From Dinoroseobacter sp013215265 (GTDB lineage Bacteria > Pseudomonadota > Alphaproteobacteria > Rhodobacterales > Rhodobacteraceae), in NCBI GenBank assembly GCA_963691755.1, contig OY829366.1:992001-1056000 (forward strand): a DNA stretch of 64,000 nt, given 5' to 3'. The position numbers were made by a program, and so were the translations under genes. The notes beneath the pieces are model-generated. The model ran no database searches, was not told the origin of the DNA, and worked only from the letters and a program-made list of their open reading frames with translations. Shown here in pieces: positions 17,806 to 27,695 of this stretch (its first letter is position 1; each line of letters begins with the position of its first letter).

Positions 17806-18043
17806 ATCCGTCTCCTGTCTTTTATCGTCTGCTTTTGGAACGCCATTGGTTGTGGTGCTCCGAAGCAGTCCCCCATTATGTAGTTATTCTGACAAAATTT
17901 GACGGTGGATCAAAGGATATTTTGCAACCCATAGTAGTAGCTAGAGTTATCCACAGAGAAATTTTTGCTTGAGGCACTGACTTCAAAAGGCTTTCGCCAA
18001 CATTTTGTGGTTCATCAACAGCTCAAAACAACAATTTGCAGCA

Positions 18044-19375
18044 CTACATAAGCGTGCCTGCCAAAGAGTTAGTGCCGCTGCCTGTGATTCTCACCCGACG
18101 CAGATCACCCGGCTGGATCTCGTCCGAAGTTACATGAACGGCATGCAAATACTCGGATTTTCCGACCCATTGCCCGGTCTGGCGTCCTGCGCGTTCGAAC
18201 AGAACAGAGACTTCCCGCCCGACCATTTCATCCTGTGCGGCCTTCTGTTGCTGGCCCAAAAGCGCTTGCAGTCGATACAGACGTTCGCTTGCCACGTCGT
18301 CGGCAACCTCAGCGCGCTCTGCCGCAGGTGTTCCGGGGCGCGCAGAATACTTGAAGGAATAGGCTTGTCCGTACCCGACAGCTTCAACCAGCTTCAGCGT
18401 GTCTTGAAACTCTTCTTCCGTTTCGCCTGGGAAGCCCACGATAAAGTCACCCGATAACAAGATGTCGGGGCGCGCTGCGCGGATGCGGGCGATCAGCTTG
18501 ATATATGCTTCACCCGTGTGCTTGCGGTTCATCGCCTTGAGGATGCGGTCATTGCCCGACTGAACGGGCAGATGGAGATAGGGCATCAGCTTGGCACAGG
18601 ACCCGTGCGCATCGATCAGATCGTCGCTCATGTCGTTGGGGTGTGAGGTGGTAAAGCGGATGCGGGCCAGTCCTTCAATTTTATCTAATGCCCAGATCAA
18701 TTGAGCCAGGCTCCAAACCTCTCCGTCTGGTCCAATGCCGTGGTAGGCATTCACATTCTGGCCAAGTAACGTGATTTCTCGAACGCCGCGTGCGACTAGG
18801 TTTCCTGCTTCGTTCAAAACCTGTCCCACGGGGCGACTGACCTCGGCACCACGGGTATAGGGAACCACGCAGAAAGCGCAGAATTTATCGCAGCCTTCCT
18901 GCACTGTAAGGAACGCGGCAGGTGCGCGGCGGGCCAGGGTTCCGCCAGGGCGTGCGGGCAAATGCTCGAATTTATCTTCTTCGGGAAACTCGGTTTCTAC
19001 CGGTTTTGCGCCAGTTTTTGTTTTCGCAACCAGGTCAGGCAGACGGTGATAGGCTTGCGGTCCAACCACGAAATCAACTGCTGGCTGTCGGCGTGTAATT
19101 TCTTCGCCCTCTGCCTGCGCGACACACCCTGCAACACCAATCTTCAGATCAGGCTTTGCAGATTTCAGGGGTTTCAGGCGTCCGAGTTCAGAATAGACCT
19201 TCTCAGCGGCCTTTTCGCGAATATGACATGTATTCAGAAGGATCATGTCGGCGTCATCGGGTGTATCTGTCGCAACATATCCTTCTGATCCCAGCGCTTC
19301 GGCCATTCGTTCGCTGTCATAGACATTCATTTGGCAGCCATAGGTTTTTACAAACAGCTTTTTGGGCGCGGACAT
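18044..19375 (-). CDS. miaB: tRNA-2-methylthio-N6-dimethylallyladenosine synthase
   Basis: Radical-SAM methylthiotransferase that modifies A37 of tRNAs. The 443-residue protein has the N-terminal UPF0004 domain with three cluster cysteines (KTYGCQMN, LNTCHIRE, GVAGCVAQ), the radical-SAM motif CDKFCAFC near residue 160, and a C-terminal TRAM domain ending in GSGTNSLAG. Length matches the family. It is separated from phoH by about 240 non-coding bases plus the OmpA/lipoprotein pair. Confidence 0.97.
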   Translation of the reverse strand: MSAPKKLFVKTYGCQMNVYDSERMAEALGSEGYVATDTPDDADMILLNTCHIREKAAEKVYSELGRLKPLKSAKPDLKIGVAGCVAQAEGEEITRRQPAVDFVVGPQAYHRLPDLVAKTKTGAKPVETEFPEEDKFEHLPARPGGTLARRAPAAFLTVQEGCDKFCAFCVVPYTRGAEVSRPVGQVLNEAGNLVARGVREITLLGQNVNAYHGIGPDGEVWSLAQLIWALDKIEGLARIRFTTSHPNDMSDDLIDAHGSCAKLMPYLHLPVQSGNDRILKAMNRKHTGEAYIKLIARIRAARPDILLSGDFIVGFPGETEEEFQDTLKLVEAVGYGQAYSFKYSARPGTPAAERAEVADDVASERLYRLQALLGQQQKAAQDEMVGREVSVLFERAGRQTGQWVGKSEYLHAVHVTSDEIQPGDLRRVRITGSGTNSLAGTLM

Positions 19376-19506
19376 GAGACTGGCCTCTTGAGGGATCGAA
19401 AACGCCCGCTAGGTAGCGCAACCCGTGGGCTACGGCAATCGTGGGGATTGCATCTGTGGCCTGCTTTGCCATTCTTGAGGCCAATGATATCTCTTAGCTG
19501 GCTTAC

Positions 19507-20370
19507 ATGTCACTCGAAGCGTTCTCTGACAAACTGACCAGATCGGTTCCTAGCTTTCCCGAAGGCGCAGTTGCGATGCTCTTTGATGAAGACGGTGTCG
19601 CAGTTCTGGAAACTTTGGATCACCTGCTTAGGCTCGGCTTTTCGCAGGTTGTTCTTGTGTCTCGAAAGCCGCCGGAGCTTTCAGACCCACAAAACGAACG
19701 GACGTTGGTTCTGATACCTGACCGAGTTTCGGCAGAATTTGTATTTGGTCTGCTTAATCATGCCATCACATTGATGCCCGGGCGATGGGTTCATTACTGC
19801 TACAACGCCGAATTCCTACATTTTCCGTTCTGTGAGACCCGTAGCATAGGTGAGCTTACGGCATTTCACGCCGAAGAACGCCGGGATGCGATGCTGACCT
19901 ACACGATTGATCTGTATGCGGGGGATCTGTCGTCGCACAAAAATGGTGTCGACCTGTCAAACGCATATTTCGATAAATCCGGATATTACGCGCAGGATCG
20001 GCATGATGCCGATGGCGAACGGTTGGATCGGCAATGGGACTTTTATGGAGGTTTACGCTGGCGTTTCGAAGAGCACATCCCAAAGGACCGTCGGCGGATT
20101 GATCGTGTTGGTATTGTTCGCGCCAAGCCTGGATTGGTCATTTACGATGATCACACAACTTCGATCCCCGAATACAACACTGTTTCTTGTGAATGGCATC
20201 ACAACCTGACAGCCACGATCACATCATTCCGGGTGGCGAAAGCGCTGAAAGCCAATCCAGGGTCGCGCCATGCAATCCCGAGTTTCTGGTGGCACAATTC
20301 AGTGAAGTTTGACTGGTCAAGCCCACAGTTGATGGATCTGGGACTGATGGAGCCGGGGCAATGGTTTTGA
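19507..20370 (+). CDS. Conserved hypothetical protein
   Basis: A 287-residue soluble protein that I do not recognise as a named family. No signal peptide or membrane segment is seen. The N-terminal third alternates hydrophobic strands and helices (GAVAMLFDEDGVAVLETLDHLL, SQVVLVSRKPP), which resembles a nucleotide-sugar transferase-like fold. The C-terminal half is rich in aromatic residues and histidines (CEWHHNLTATITSF, IPSFWWHNSVKFDW). It is followed after 42 bases by trmB, and diverges from miaB. Function unknown; any glycosyltransferase assignment would be speculative. Confidence 0.75.
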   Translation: MSLEAFSDKLTRSVPSFPEGAVAMLFDEDGVAVLETLDHLLRLGFSQVVLVSRKPPELSDPQNERTLVLIPDRVSAEFVFGLLNHAITLMPGRWVHYCYNAEFLHFPFCETRSIGELTAFHAEERRDAMLTYTIDLYAGDLSSHKNGVDLSNAYFDKSGYYAQDRHDADGERLDRQWDFYGGLRWRFEEHIPKDRRRIDRVGIVRAKPGLVIYDDHTTSIPEYNTVSCEWHHNLTATITSFRVAKALKANPGSRHAIPSFWWHNSVKFDWSSPQLMDLGLMEPGQWF

Positions 20371-20412
20371 GGTGCTTGACGCCAGCGTTGCGATTTGGCA
20401 CCCGCCACGGCC

Positions 20413-21132
20413 ATGACTGAGAACTCAAATTCCTCGCCGTCTGGGGCGCCTTGGCGCAACTTCTACGGTCGCCGCCATGGCAAGACACTGCGTCCTGCGC
20501 AACGTCGTGATATGGAAGCACTGGCTGAATTGTCACCTGGGTCGGTGTCTTGGGAAGAAAATCCTGACCGGGAACCTATAGACCTTGTGGGCAGGTTTGG
20601 GGAGGTGCCCGTTTGGCTTGAGATCGGTTTTGGTGGCGGTGAACACATGGTGCATCAGGCCGTAACCTACCCACAGGTTTCGATCATCGGTGCAGAGCCA
20701 TATGTGAATGGCGTGGCAATGCTGCTTGGTAAGATCCGGCGCGCCGGTGCGAGCAATGTCGCAGTACACCCCGGCGATGCGCGTGATCTTTTTGATGTGA
20801 TCCCGAAGGCGAGCATCGACAAAGCGTTTCTGCTCTATCCGGATCCCTGGCCTAAAAAGCGCCATCACCGACGTCGCTTTGTTACCCCAGAGCATCTTGA
20901 GCCATTGGCGCGCGTTTTGAAGCCGGGTGCTGAGTTTCGGGTTGCGACGGATATCGAAGACTATGTTCGGCAAACTCTGGAAGAGGTGCCAAAGTGCGGG
21001 TTTGAGTGGCTTGCTGAAACTGCGGATGATTGGCGAAAGCCATGGGACGACTGGATTTCAACGCGTTATGAGCAAAAGGCGTTACGTGAAGGTCGCACCC
21101 CACATTACCTGACCTTTCGACGTCTGAGCTAA
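20413..21132 (+). CDS. trmB: tRNA (guanine-N7-)-methyltransferase
   Basis: Methylates G46 of tRNAs using SAM. The 239-residue protein has the SAM-binding GFGGGEHMVHQA near residue 72 and the family signature DPWPKKRHHRRRF near 145. The ATG at 20413 is preferred; a TTG six codons upstream is the alternative, and neither has a strong ribosome site. It may be co-transcribed with the upstream hypothetical gene. Confidence 0.94.
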   Translation: MTENSNSSPSGAPWRNFYGRRHGKTLRPAQRRDMEALAELSPGSVSWEENPDREPIDLVGRFGEVPVWLEIGFGGGEHMVHQAVTYPQVSIIGAEPYVNGVAMLLGKIRRAGASNVAVHPGDARDLFDVIPKASIDKAFLLYPDPWPKKRHHRRRFVTPEHLEPLARVLKPGAEFRVATDIEDYVRQTLEEVPKCGFEWLAETADDWRKPWDDWISTRYEQKALREGRTPHYLTFRRLS

Positions 21133-21203
21133 TTCGATCGATCAGCGCAGTTTCCAGCTATTGTTTCAGATGCTTGGCAGGCTGCTGATGTCCTGACACT
21201 ATG

Positions 21204-21219
21204 TTAACCTTTTGTTAAC
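21204..21219 (+). promoter_or_regulatory. CtrA box (TTAA-N7-TTAAC) upstream of aroA
   Basis: TTAA at 21204-21207 and TTAAC at 21215-21219 are separated by seven bases, a perfect match to the full CtrA consensus of alphaproteobacteria. It is also two GTTAAC palindromes 11 bp apart. It lies about 130 bases before the aroA start and could place aroA and the following genes under cell-cycle control. Not tested. Confidence 0.45.
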
Positions 21220-21346
21220 GCTTTGATCGCGCTTTTAGCATGTGGTTTTGGCCACGCTGCGCAATAATTCAATACCTCGCCTTGGGGGTGCTGGACCGTC
21301 CCCCGCCCGATGCGCTATGGGGCGGCGGAATATTAAGGAACTCCCT

Positions 21347-22693
21347 ATGTCATCACATGGTCCCGCAATGCCAATGACTGCCCATCCGGGGCAATCTCTG
21401 ACCGGAACAGCAGAGGTTCCCGGTGACAAATCAATCAGTCACCGGTCTTTAATCCTTGGCGCGATGGCGGTCGGAGAAACCCGTATAACCGGTCTTCTGG
21501 AAGGGCAGGATGTTCTCGATACCGCAAAAGGTATGCGCGCCTTTGGCGCCGAGGTTGAACATCTCGGTGTTGGCGAATGGGCCGTTCATGGCGTGGGCGT
21601 TGGTGGGTTCGCCGAGCCGCTTGATCTGATCGACTGCGGCAACTCTGGAACCGGTGTTAGGTTGTTGATGGGGGCGATGGCCACCTCACCTATCAGCGTG
21701 ACGTTCACAGGCGACGCTTCGTTGCGCAAGCGTCCCATGAGCCGTGTTACCGATCCGCTCAGCCAGTTTGGGACGCAGGCTTTTGGACGCGCTGGCGGCC
21801 GTTTGCCAATGACCGTGGTCGGTGCCGATGATCCGGTACCCGTGCAATACACCGTCCCTGTCCCCAGCGCGCAGGTGAAATCGGCAGTTTTGCTGGCAGG
21901 TTTGAATGCACCTGGCAAAACGGTTGTCATCGAGCCCGAAGCCACGCGCGACCATACTGAACGCATGTTGAAAGGTTTTGGCGCTGAGATTGAGGTTGAG
22001 CGTCAGGACAACGGACGCATCATCACCTTGACGGGCGAGCCCGAACTGCAGCCTCAAACCATTGCCGTACCGCGCGATCCAAGCTCTGCGGCATTTCCGG
22101 TCTGCGCGGCGCTGATCATTCCCGGATCAGACGTTTTGGTGCCGGGCATAGGACTAAACCCGACGCGTGCCGGCTTATTCACCACGCTCCGCGATATGGG
22201 CGCGGATCTGACATTCGAAAATGAGCGCGAAGAAGGCGGTGAACCTGTTGCGGATCTGCGGGCAAAGTTCTCGCCTAATATGAAGGGGATCGAGGTTCCT
22301 GCAGAACGCGCGGCCAGCATGATTGACGAGTATCCGATCTTGTCCGTCGTTGCCGCATTTGCCGAGGGCAAAACCGAAATGCCGGGCGTCAAGGAATTGC
22401 GTGTCAAAGAATGCGACCGGATTGATGCGATGGTCAAAGGTCTGAGGGCAAATGGCGTGGTTCTGGACGAGGGAGCGGACTGGTTCAGTGTGGACGGCAT
22501 GGGTCCTTCCGGCGTGCCCGGTGGGGGCGTCGCAGAAACCTTCCTCGATCACCGAATTGCAATGAGTATGTTGATTTGCGGCATGGCGGCAAAGAAACCG
22601 ATCACGGTTGATGATGCCGGGCCAATCGCAACATCCTTCCCGATATTCTCGGAACTGTTTACAAGTCTGGGGGCGAGACTGGGCGACGCCTAA
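21347..22693 (+). CDS. aroA: 3-phosphoshikimate 1-carboxyvinyltransferase (EPSP synthase)
   Basis: Sixth step of the shikimate pathway. The 448-residue protein has PGDKSISHRSLILGA at about residues 27-41, CGNSGTGVRLLMG near 105, and KECDRIDAMVKGLRANG and DHRIAMS toward the C-terminus. The ATG at 21347 has AAGGAA six bases upstream and begins the family N-terminus; an in-frame ATG at 21242 would add 35 atypical residues. A small membrane-protein gene, a GFA-family gene and cmk follow with short gaps or overlaps. Confidence 0.96.
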   Translation: MSSHGPAMPMTAHPGQSLTGTAEVPGDKSISHRSLILGAMAVGETRITGLLEGQDVLDTAKGMRAFGAEVEHLGVGEWAVHGVGVGGFAEPLDLIDCGNSGTGVRLLMGAMATSPISVTFTGDASLRKRPMSRVTDPLSQFGTQAFGRAGGRLPMTVVGADDPVPVQYTVPVPSAQVKSAVLLAGLNAPGKTVVIEPEATRDHTERMLKGFGAEIEVERQDNGRIITLTGEPELQPQTIAVPRDPSSAAFPVCAALIIPGSDVLVPGIGLNPTRAGLFTTLRDMGADLTFENEREEGGEPVADLRAKFSPNMKGIEVPAERAASMIDEYPILSVVAAFAEGKTEMPGVKELRVKECDRIDAMVKGLRANGVVLDEGADWFSVDGMGPSGVPGGGVAETFLDHRIAMSMLICGMAAKKPITVDDAGPIATSFPIFSELFTSLGARLGDA

Positions 22694-22720
22694 TCCAAGC
22701 TCAGAAAGGACACCAAGATC

Positions 22721-23269
22721 GTGCGCAACCTGTTTCGAGTTTTGCTCCTTGCGTCGGTGGCTCTTTATGCGGTTATGGCGTTCTGGTCGTTTCCGCTGAT
22801 CACGGCAAACGCAGAAGGCATCGAAGCTTTTGACCTGCGCTTTCTCGGATACTCCGTTGATGAGGCCCGCGAATTTCTGACCGCTCTGAACGATGCGGGG
22901 CGGACCCATTACATAAATATTCAGCATCGGTTGGACCTGATTTATCCAGCCGTTCTAAGCCTGGCTTTGCTTGTCGGTATATTGCGTTTTGGTGCGCGAT
23001 TGTCAGCGTCGATGCGCATCCTGCTGGCCGTAATCCCGTTGGCCGCTGGCGCTTCGGACTATGCTGAAAACGCGCTTGTCGGGCAGATGCTAAGTCTGCC
23101 TGTATCCGAGGTGACGGATGCTATGATCACCCAAGCCAGCCTCGTAACGGTGCTGAAGTCAGGACTTTACGCGATTTCGATAGTGTTACTTGTGGTTCTC
23201 GGCCTGACATTTGCAATACGCAGGCGTCGTAATATCAGGCGCCGCAGGGAACATGAGGCTAAGTTTTGA
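22721..23269 (+). CDS. Small integral membrane protein, unknown function
   Basis: A 182-residue protein with about four hydrophobic segments (residues 4-25, 72-88, 95-115, 140-165) and a basic C-terminal tail (RRRRNIRRRREHE) that should be cytoplasmic. It starts at a GTG preceded by AGAAAGGA. It lies between aroA and a GFA-family gene whose TTG start overlaps its stop, so it is probably part of the aroA-cmk transcription unit. I do not recognise a named family. Confidence 0.75.
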   Translation: MRNLFRVLLLASVALYAVMAFWSFPLITANAEGIEAFDLRFLGYSVDEAREFLTALNDAGRTHYINIQHRLDLIYPAVLSLALLVGILRFGARLSASMRILLAVIPLAAGASDYAENALVGQMLSLPVSEVTDAMITQASLVTVLKSGLYAISIVLLVVLGLTFAIRRRRNIRRRREHEAKF

Positions 23270-23673
23270 GCGCGACGGGAAGCTGCGCCTGTGGGGCGAT
23301 CACGTATAGCGTCTCGGGATCTTTGCAGCCAGTCATTGCATGTCACTGTAGCCAGTGCCGAAAAGCTTCGGGCCATTACGTCGCCGCTACCTCTGCTTTG
23401 CGTGATAGCGTTTCGATAACGGGTGACGTGACGTGGTTTCAAAGCTCTCAAAAAGCGCGGCGTGGGTTCTGCAGCGTATGCGGTAGCAACCTTTTCTGGG
23501 ATGGACCGGGTGTTAATCTTTCGATCCATGCTGGGACGTTAGATGGAGATCCCGGTCTTTGCCTTGCCGGCCATATATTCTGTGCAGACAAAGGTACGTA
23601 TTATGGTCTGAATGATACACTGCCCAAGGCAGACGCATATGATCCGGATCTGACAACAATGGTAGAAAAATGA
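23266..23673 (+). CDS. GFA (glutathione-dependent formaldehyde-activating)/CENP-V family protein
   Basis: A 135-residue zinc-binding protein with the family cysteine pattern: GSCACGAITY, ACHCSQCRKASG and FCSVCGSNLFW. These are two zinc sites of the Mss4-like fold. It starts with TTG overlapping the preceding stop, and its own stop overlaps cmk (ATGA). GFA-domain proteins are often annotated as formaldehyde-activating, but most have no shown activity. Confidence 0.85.
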   Translation: MSATGSCACGAITYSVSGSLQPVIACHCSQCRKASGHYVAATSALRDSVSITGDVTWFQSSQKARRGFCSVCGSNLFWDGPGVNLSIHAGTLDGDPGLCLAGHIFCADKGTYYGLNDTLPKADAYDPDLTTMVEK

Positions 23674-24293
23674 GTTTCACAGTTGCGATCGACGGACCTG
23701 CGGCGGCGGGTAAAGGAACAATTTCAAAAGCAGTTGCTGCAGAGTTTGGGTTTGGGCATCTTGATACGGGCCTGCTGTACCGCGCCGTGGGTCGGAAAGT
23801 TCTTCATGGGGCTTCCGCAATCGAAGCGGCTGAGACGCTTACGACGGAGGATTTGGCTGCTGATGATCTGCGCACCCCTGAGGTTGCGCAAGCAGCCAGC
23901 AAAGTCGCGGTGATTGCTGAAGTTCGGGCCGCCCTGGTTGACTTCCAACGCGCCTTTGCGCGTCGCGCGGGCGGTGCGGTGTTGGACGGGCGCGACATTG
24001 GAACGGTGATTTGTCCCAAGGCGCCGGTGAAACTCTATGTGACCGCCAGTGCCGAAGTGCGCGCAGAGCGACGCTGGAAAGAGCTTGCGGGCAATGGCCA
24101 CGAAGCTGCTCTGGAAGATGTTCTTGCTGATGTTGTTGCACGCGATGCGCGGGATCGAGAGCGCGCCGAAGCCCCTTTGGTTGCGGCAGAAGACGCCGTT
24201 CATATTGATACGTCCGATTTAACCATAGATGAAGCCGTTGCAGCCGCATGTGCAGCGGTGCGAGCGAAGCAGGGGTCTCTCAACTTCGAATGA
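23670..24293 (+). CDS. cmk: Cytidylate kinase
   Basis: Phosphorylates CMP and dCMP. The 207-residue protein starts with the P-loop AIDGPAAAGKGT (about residues 6-17), has LDTGLLYRAVG and DGRDIGTVICPKAPVKLYVTAS, all standard for bacterial Cmk. It overlaps the GFA-family gene by four bases. The aroA-cmk-rpsA order is widely conserved, although here about 3.6 kb of other genes separates cmk from rpsA. Confidence 0.96.
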   Translation: MSFTVAIDGPAAAGKGTISKAVAAEFGFGHLDTGLLYRAVGRKVLHGASAIEAAETLTTEDLAADDLRTPEVAQAASKVAVIAEVRAALVDFQRAFARRAGGAVLDGRDIGTVICPKAPVKLYVTASAEVRAERRWKELAGNGHEAALEDVLADVVARDARDRERAEAPLVAAEDAVHIDTSDLTIDEAVAAACAAVRAKQGSLNFE

Positions 24294-24358
24294 GCATCCC
24301 CTCTCGTGCTGGGACAACGGCGCGGGTAGAACAGGGTGACACTGTTCGGAGCTGTTCG

Positions 24359-25554
24359 ATGGAAGATACTAAGATCACCTGCCCTGAATGCCGCGCTGAA
24401 TTCGCTCTGACGGACACGTTGGCAGGTCCGATGCTTGCGGAAATGCGGTCACAGATGGAAGCCGAAAGGGTGGCGGCACTCGCAGCTCAGAAGGCCGAGA
24501 TCGAGGCCAATGCACTGCGTGAAGCCCAAGCCGAGCAAGCCGCGAAACCGCCTCGATCGAAGTTGCAGCGAAATCTGCGCAGCAGGAAGCAGCGACGAAA
24601 CTTGCCACGCTGGAAGCAGAGGCCAAGGCACGTGACGCAAAGTTGGCGGAAGCGCAACAGGCGCAGGCGGAGGCATTAAGGAAAGAACGCGCCCTGGAGG
24701 AGAAAGCGCGTGAGATGGATCTTGAGCTGGAAAAGCGTTTGGGCGAAGCGCTGGGGGTGCAGCTCACGCGTGTGCGGGCAGAGGCACAAGAAGCCGAAGC
24801 TGTGAAGCTGGCGGAGAAAGATCAGCAAATGGATGTCATGCGCCGACAGATCGAAGCGCTGAAAAAGAAATCCGAACAAGGCAGCCAGCAATTGCAGGGC
24901 GAAGCGGCCGAAGTACTTTTGGAAGATCGGCTCGGTGGCGCATTTCCTTTGGATGTACTGGAGCCGGTCGGCAAGGGCGTTTCTGGCGCAGATGTTTTGC
25001 AAAAGGTGAACGGAGGGGTTGCAGGCACAATACTGTGGGAAAGCAAGCGCACCGCAAATTGGAACGCAGCCTGGTTGGGCAAGCTACGTGAGGATCAGCG
25101 CGCCGCTGCAGCGGATATCGCTGTCCTCGTTAGTACTGTCCGACCAGAAGGTGTCGACAGTTTCGAACAGATAGACGGGGTCTGGGTCTGCGCCCCGAGC
25201 CATGCCCTCGCGCTAGGTGCCTTGTTGCGGCAGACTTTGACAGCGGTCTCTGCGGCAAAAGTTGCGCAAGAGGGACAAGAGACCAAGATGGAGATGGTTT
25301 ACGCCTATTTGACGGGGCCGAAGTTTCGCCATCGCGTTGAAGCAATTGTCGAACGCTTCACCGATATGCGTGCAGATCTCGATCGTGAGCGTAAGGCGAT
25401 GACCCGACTTTGGGCTAAACGCGAAACACAGATCGAAGGGGTGATCGCGGCGACCGTCGGCATGTATGGCGATCTAGAGGGAATTGCAGGGCAGGCGATG
25501 CCTGAGATCGACGGGCTTGATCTGCCATTATTGAATGAGCCGGGTGACATTTAG
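24359..25554 (+). pseudogene. DUF2130 coiled-coil protein, broken by a single-base frameshift
   Basis: The N-terminus (MEDTKITCPECRAEFALTD, a CxxC finger) reads from the ATG at 24359 to AEQAAK at about 24544. The continuation (ASIEVAAKSAQQEAATKLAT, then a long alanine/glutamate-rich coiled coil, then the conserved LEDRLGGAFPLDVLEPVGKG, ILWESKRTANWNAAWLGKLR and MVYAYLTGPKFRHRVEAI) is in another frame. One extra G near 24541-24546 would join them into a protein of about 397 residues, the usual DUF2130 length. Either a real null allele or a sequencing error. Family function is unknown. Confidence 0.85.
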
Positions 25555-25653
25555 GGCCGCTTAGTGCTGTACCTACCCCCTATTGATCCGCAGGGGATTG
25601 TCGCGAATCGCCAAATCTGGCAGAATTATACTAGATCTGGTAGGGTCTAGATT

Positions 25654-25920
25654 ATGAAGCTCGAGATAGGCAATTGGTTTAGGAGCGTACCGGCAGAAAA
25701 AGCCGCGCCTAAACCTGAGCTTCAAGAAAGTACTAGTTTAGCAACACTACCTACCAGAGATGCTTCTGGGCTAAATGATCGTTTGTTCAGCTCAAACTTC
25801 AAATCTCAACGTAACACCAAAGATGCGCCAAATGCAGAAAGTGTGATCGACGATCAGCGTGAGGCCCCGAAGCGCACGCCGAGCGTTTCTCAGAAAACTC
25901 GTGCGGCGCTACGCAGCTAA
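25654..25920 (+). CDS. Short hypothetical protein
   Basis: An 88-residue frame rich in charged and polar residues, likely disordered (many K, E, S, P, T), with no recognised domain, signal or membrane segment. There is no strong ribosome site before the ATG. It stands alone between the DUF2130 gene and the convergent GNAT/nitrilase gene. It may be real because no gene opposes it, but the evidence is weak. Confidence 0.35.
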   Translation: MKLEIGNWFRSVPAEKAAPKPELQESTSLATLPTRDASGLNDRLFSSNFKSQRNTKDAPNAESVIDDQREAPKRTPSVSQKTRAALRS

Positions 25921-26042
25921 ATTCTCTCCTTTTTCAGTCTTGGTGATGGACTGGTAAATGAAGCAGGATGGAACGGCTTCCTCGTCGGTATGATGCCTGA
26001 GTTTTGGTACGCTTTGGGCAAGTCGACAATTTCGGTCACATC

Positions 26043-27590
26043 CTACCCTCCATCTGTCCATCGTGTTCGATAAAGATCAAGACGTCGATCGCGAAGGGGT
26101 CTGACGGCACCTTGGGCGCGCGACCACAAAAGCGTGCCAATATTCAGATCAGCAACGGTGATCATTTCGACGTTCTCGGATGCTTCTGCAGCAATACCGT
26201 CGCGAGCGAACGCGAAATCGCAAGGTGTCAGAATTGCGGACTGAGCATACTGGATGTCCAAATTGGAGACGTTGTCGAGATTGCCGACCATGCCGGACGT
26301 GACGACGTAGATCTGGTTCTCTATGGTTCGGGCTTGCGCGCAGTATCGAACGCGCAAGTGACCTGCGCGGGTATCGGTGTTGTAAGGAACAAACAGGATG
26401 CGTGCGCCTTCATCAGCAAGACGCCGTGCGGTTTCGGGAAACTCTGCGTCATAACAGATGAGCACTCCGATGGGTCCACAATCGGTATTGATGACCTGTA
26501 TCTCGTCCCCGCCGGTTATGCCCCACGAATTGCGCTCATCCGGTGTGGGGTGAAGCTTCTCCTGCGTATGGACGGAGCCGTCGCGTAGAAAGATATAACT
26601 GACATTGTGAATGTCACCGTCTTCGACAACGGTCGCATGACTGCCACCGATGACGTTGATATTTCTTGCAAGCGCCATCGCCTGCAGGCGCTCAACAAAA
26701 CGTGCAGTATGTTCGGTAGCCCGCGTGATCGCCTCGTCAGGAGGCAGCTCGCGGTCCTCGATAGAAAGAAGCTGCAACGTGAAGTATTCTGGGAACACCA
26801 CGAAATCAGCCCCGTATTCACTGGCGATGTTCACGAAGTAGTCGACGGATTTGTAGAACTCTTCGGCATCCTTCAGGGTGCGCGCCTGCATCTGAACAGT
26901 GGCCACGCGCACAACTTCGGGGTCCTGGCGCGTGACGGGTTGGGCGTCATACACAGCGTCGTGGTAAGGATTGCGCCAAGCCATTAGAATTGCATTGCCA
27001 CCTGACGCGGTATCCTCGGGATCATAGCCCTTCAGCAGCATGACCGGCTCAAAGCCCTGCTTCATTTGAAACGCCATCACCGTGTCTTTGATCTCGCCTG
27101 ATTGAATGGCATCCAGATAGATTTGAGGATCAGGGAACTTCGTTCGAAAACGCCGGTAGCCTGGCATCCGGCCTCCGAAGGCGATGCCCTTCAGATCGAG
27201 ATCGATGCAGAGCCGCTCGCGGGCCTGATAGAGCCGATTGCCAATGCGTAGGCGGCGATGGGCTGGGTCAACCATGACCTCCATTCCGTAAAGCCAATCG
27301 CCCTTGGCATTGTGCTGGCTTGCATAGCCACCACCGGTTAATTCAGCCCACCGGTGCGGGCGCATGATCCGGTCTTCACGTAGCAGCGTCGAGGCGGCAT
27401 AGCCCACAACCTCCCCCTCGTAGAGAACGACAAATGCACCCTCGGGGAATGCAGTGATGTGACCGTTGATCTGGCCGCGGGTATAGGGTTGTACATCCGC
27501 ATACACACGGCGCGATAGTGCGATGATGCCTGCTATATCGGCAGGCTGCGCATTGCGAACTTCGAGCGAGGGGCGGGAGCGGTCTGGCAT
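26043..27590 (-). CDS. GNAT N-acetyltransferase fused to a carbon-nitrogen hydrolase
   Basis: A 515-residue two-domain enzyme. Residues about 10-200 form a GNAT acetyltransferase (LYGMEVMVDPAHRRLRIGNRLY as the acetyl-CoA loop region). Residues about 225-500 form a nitrilase-superfamily hydrolase with the full Glu-Lys-Cys triad: FPEYF, EKLHPTPDE and LICYDAEFPE. The fusion is a known architecture in proteobacteria, but its substrate is not established. It is divergent from rpsA with about 300 bases between. Confidence 0.92.
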   Translation of the reverse strand: MPDRSRPSLEVRNAQPADIAGIIALSRRVYADVQPYTRGQINGHITAFPEGAFVVLYEGEVVGYAASTLLREDRIMRPHRWAELTGGGYASQHNAKGDWLYGMEVMVDPAHRRLRIGNRLYQARERLCIDLDLKGIAFGGRMPGYRRFRTKFPDPQIYLDAIQSGEIKDTVMAFQMKQGFEPVMLLKGYDPEDTASGGNAILMAWRNPYHDAVYDAQPVTRQDPEVVRVATVQMQARTLKDAEEFYKSVDYFVNIASEYGADFVVFPEYFTLQLLSIEDRELPPDEAITRATEHTARFVERLQAMALARNINVIGGSHATVVEDGDIHNVSYIFLRDGSVHTQEKLHPTPDERNSWGITGGDEIQVINTDCGPIGVLICYDAEFPETARRLADEGARILFVPYNTDTRAGHLRVRYCAQARTIENQIYVVTSGMVGNLDNVSNLDIQYAQSAILTPCDFAFARDGIAAEASENVEMITVADLNIGTLLWSRAQGAVRPLRDRRLDLYRTRWTDGG

Positions 27591-27695
27591 TGGGACCTTA
27601 TTCTGACTTGTGTTGCCCCTTCATCGCTGATGATTGCGGAATTGGGAAGCGTTCTGAAGCCACGTTCTCGAAGGTCCTTCAAAAATAGGCAGGGC

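Noticed and set aside
17947..17955. TTATCCACA, a perfect DnaA box upstream of the OmpA-family gene
   Set aside because: A single 9-mer; about 0.5 are expected by chance in 64 kb, and another occurs inside a coding region at 60286. No cluster or origin features.
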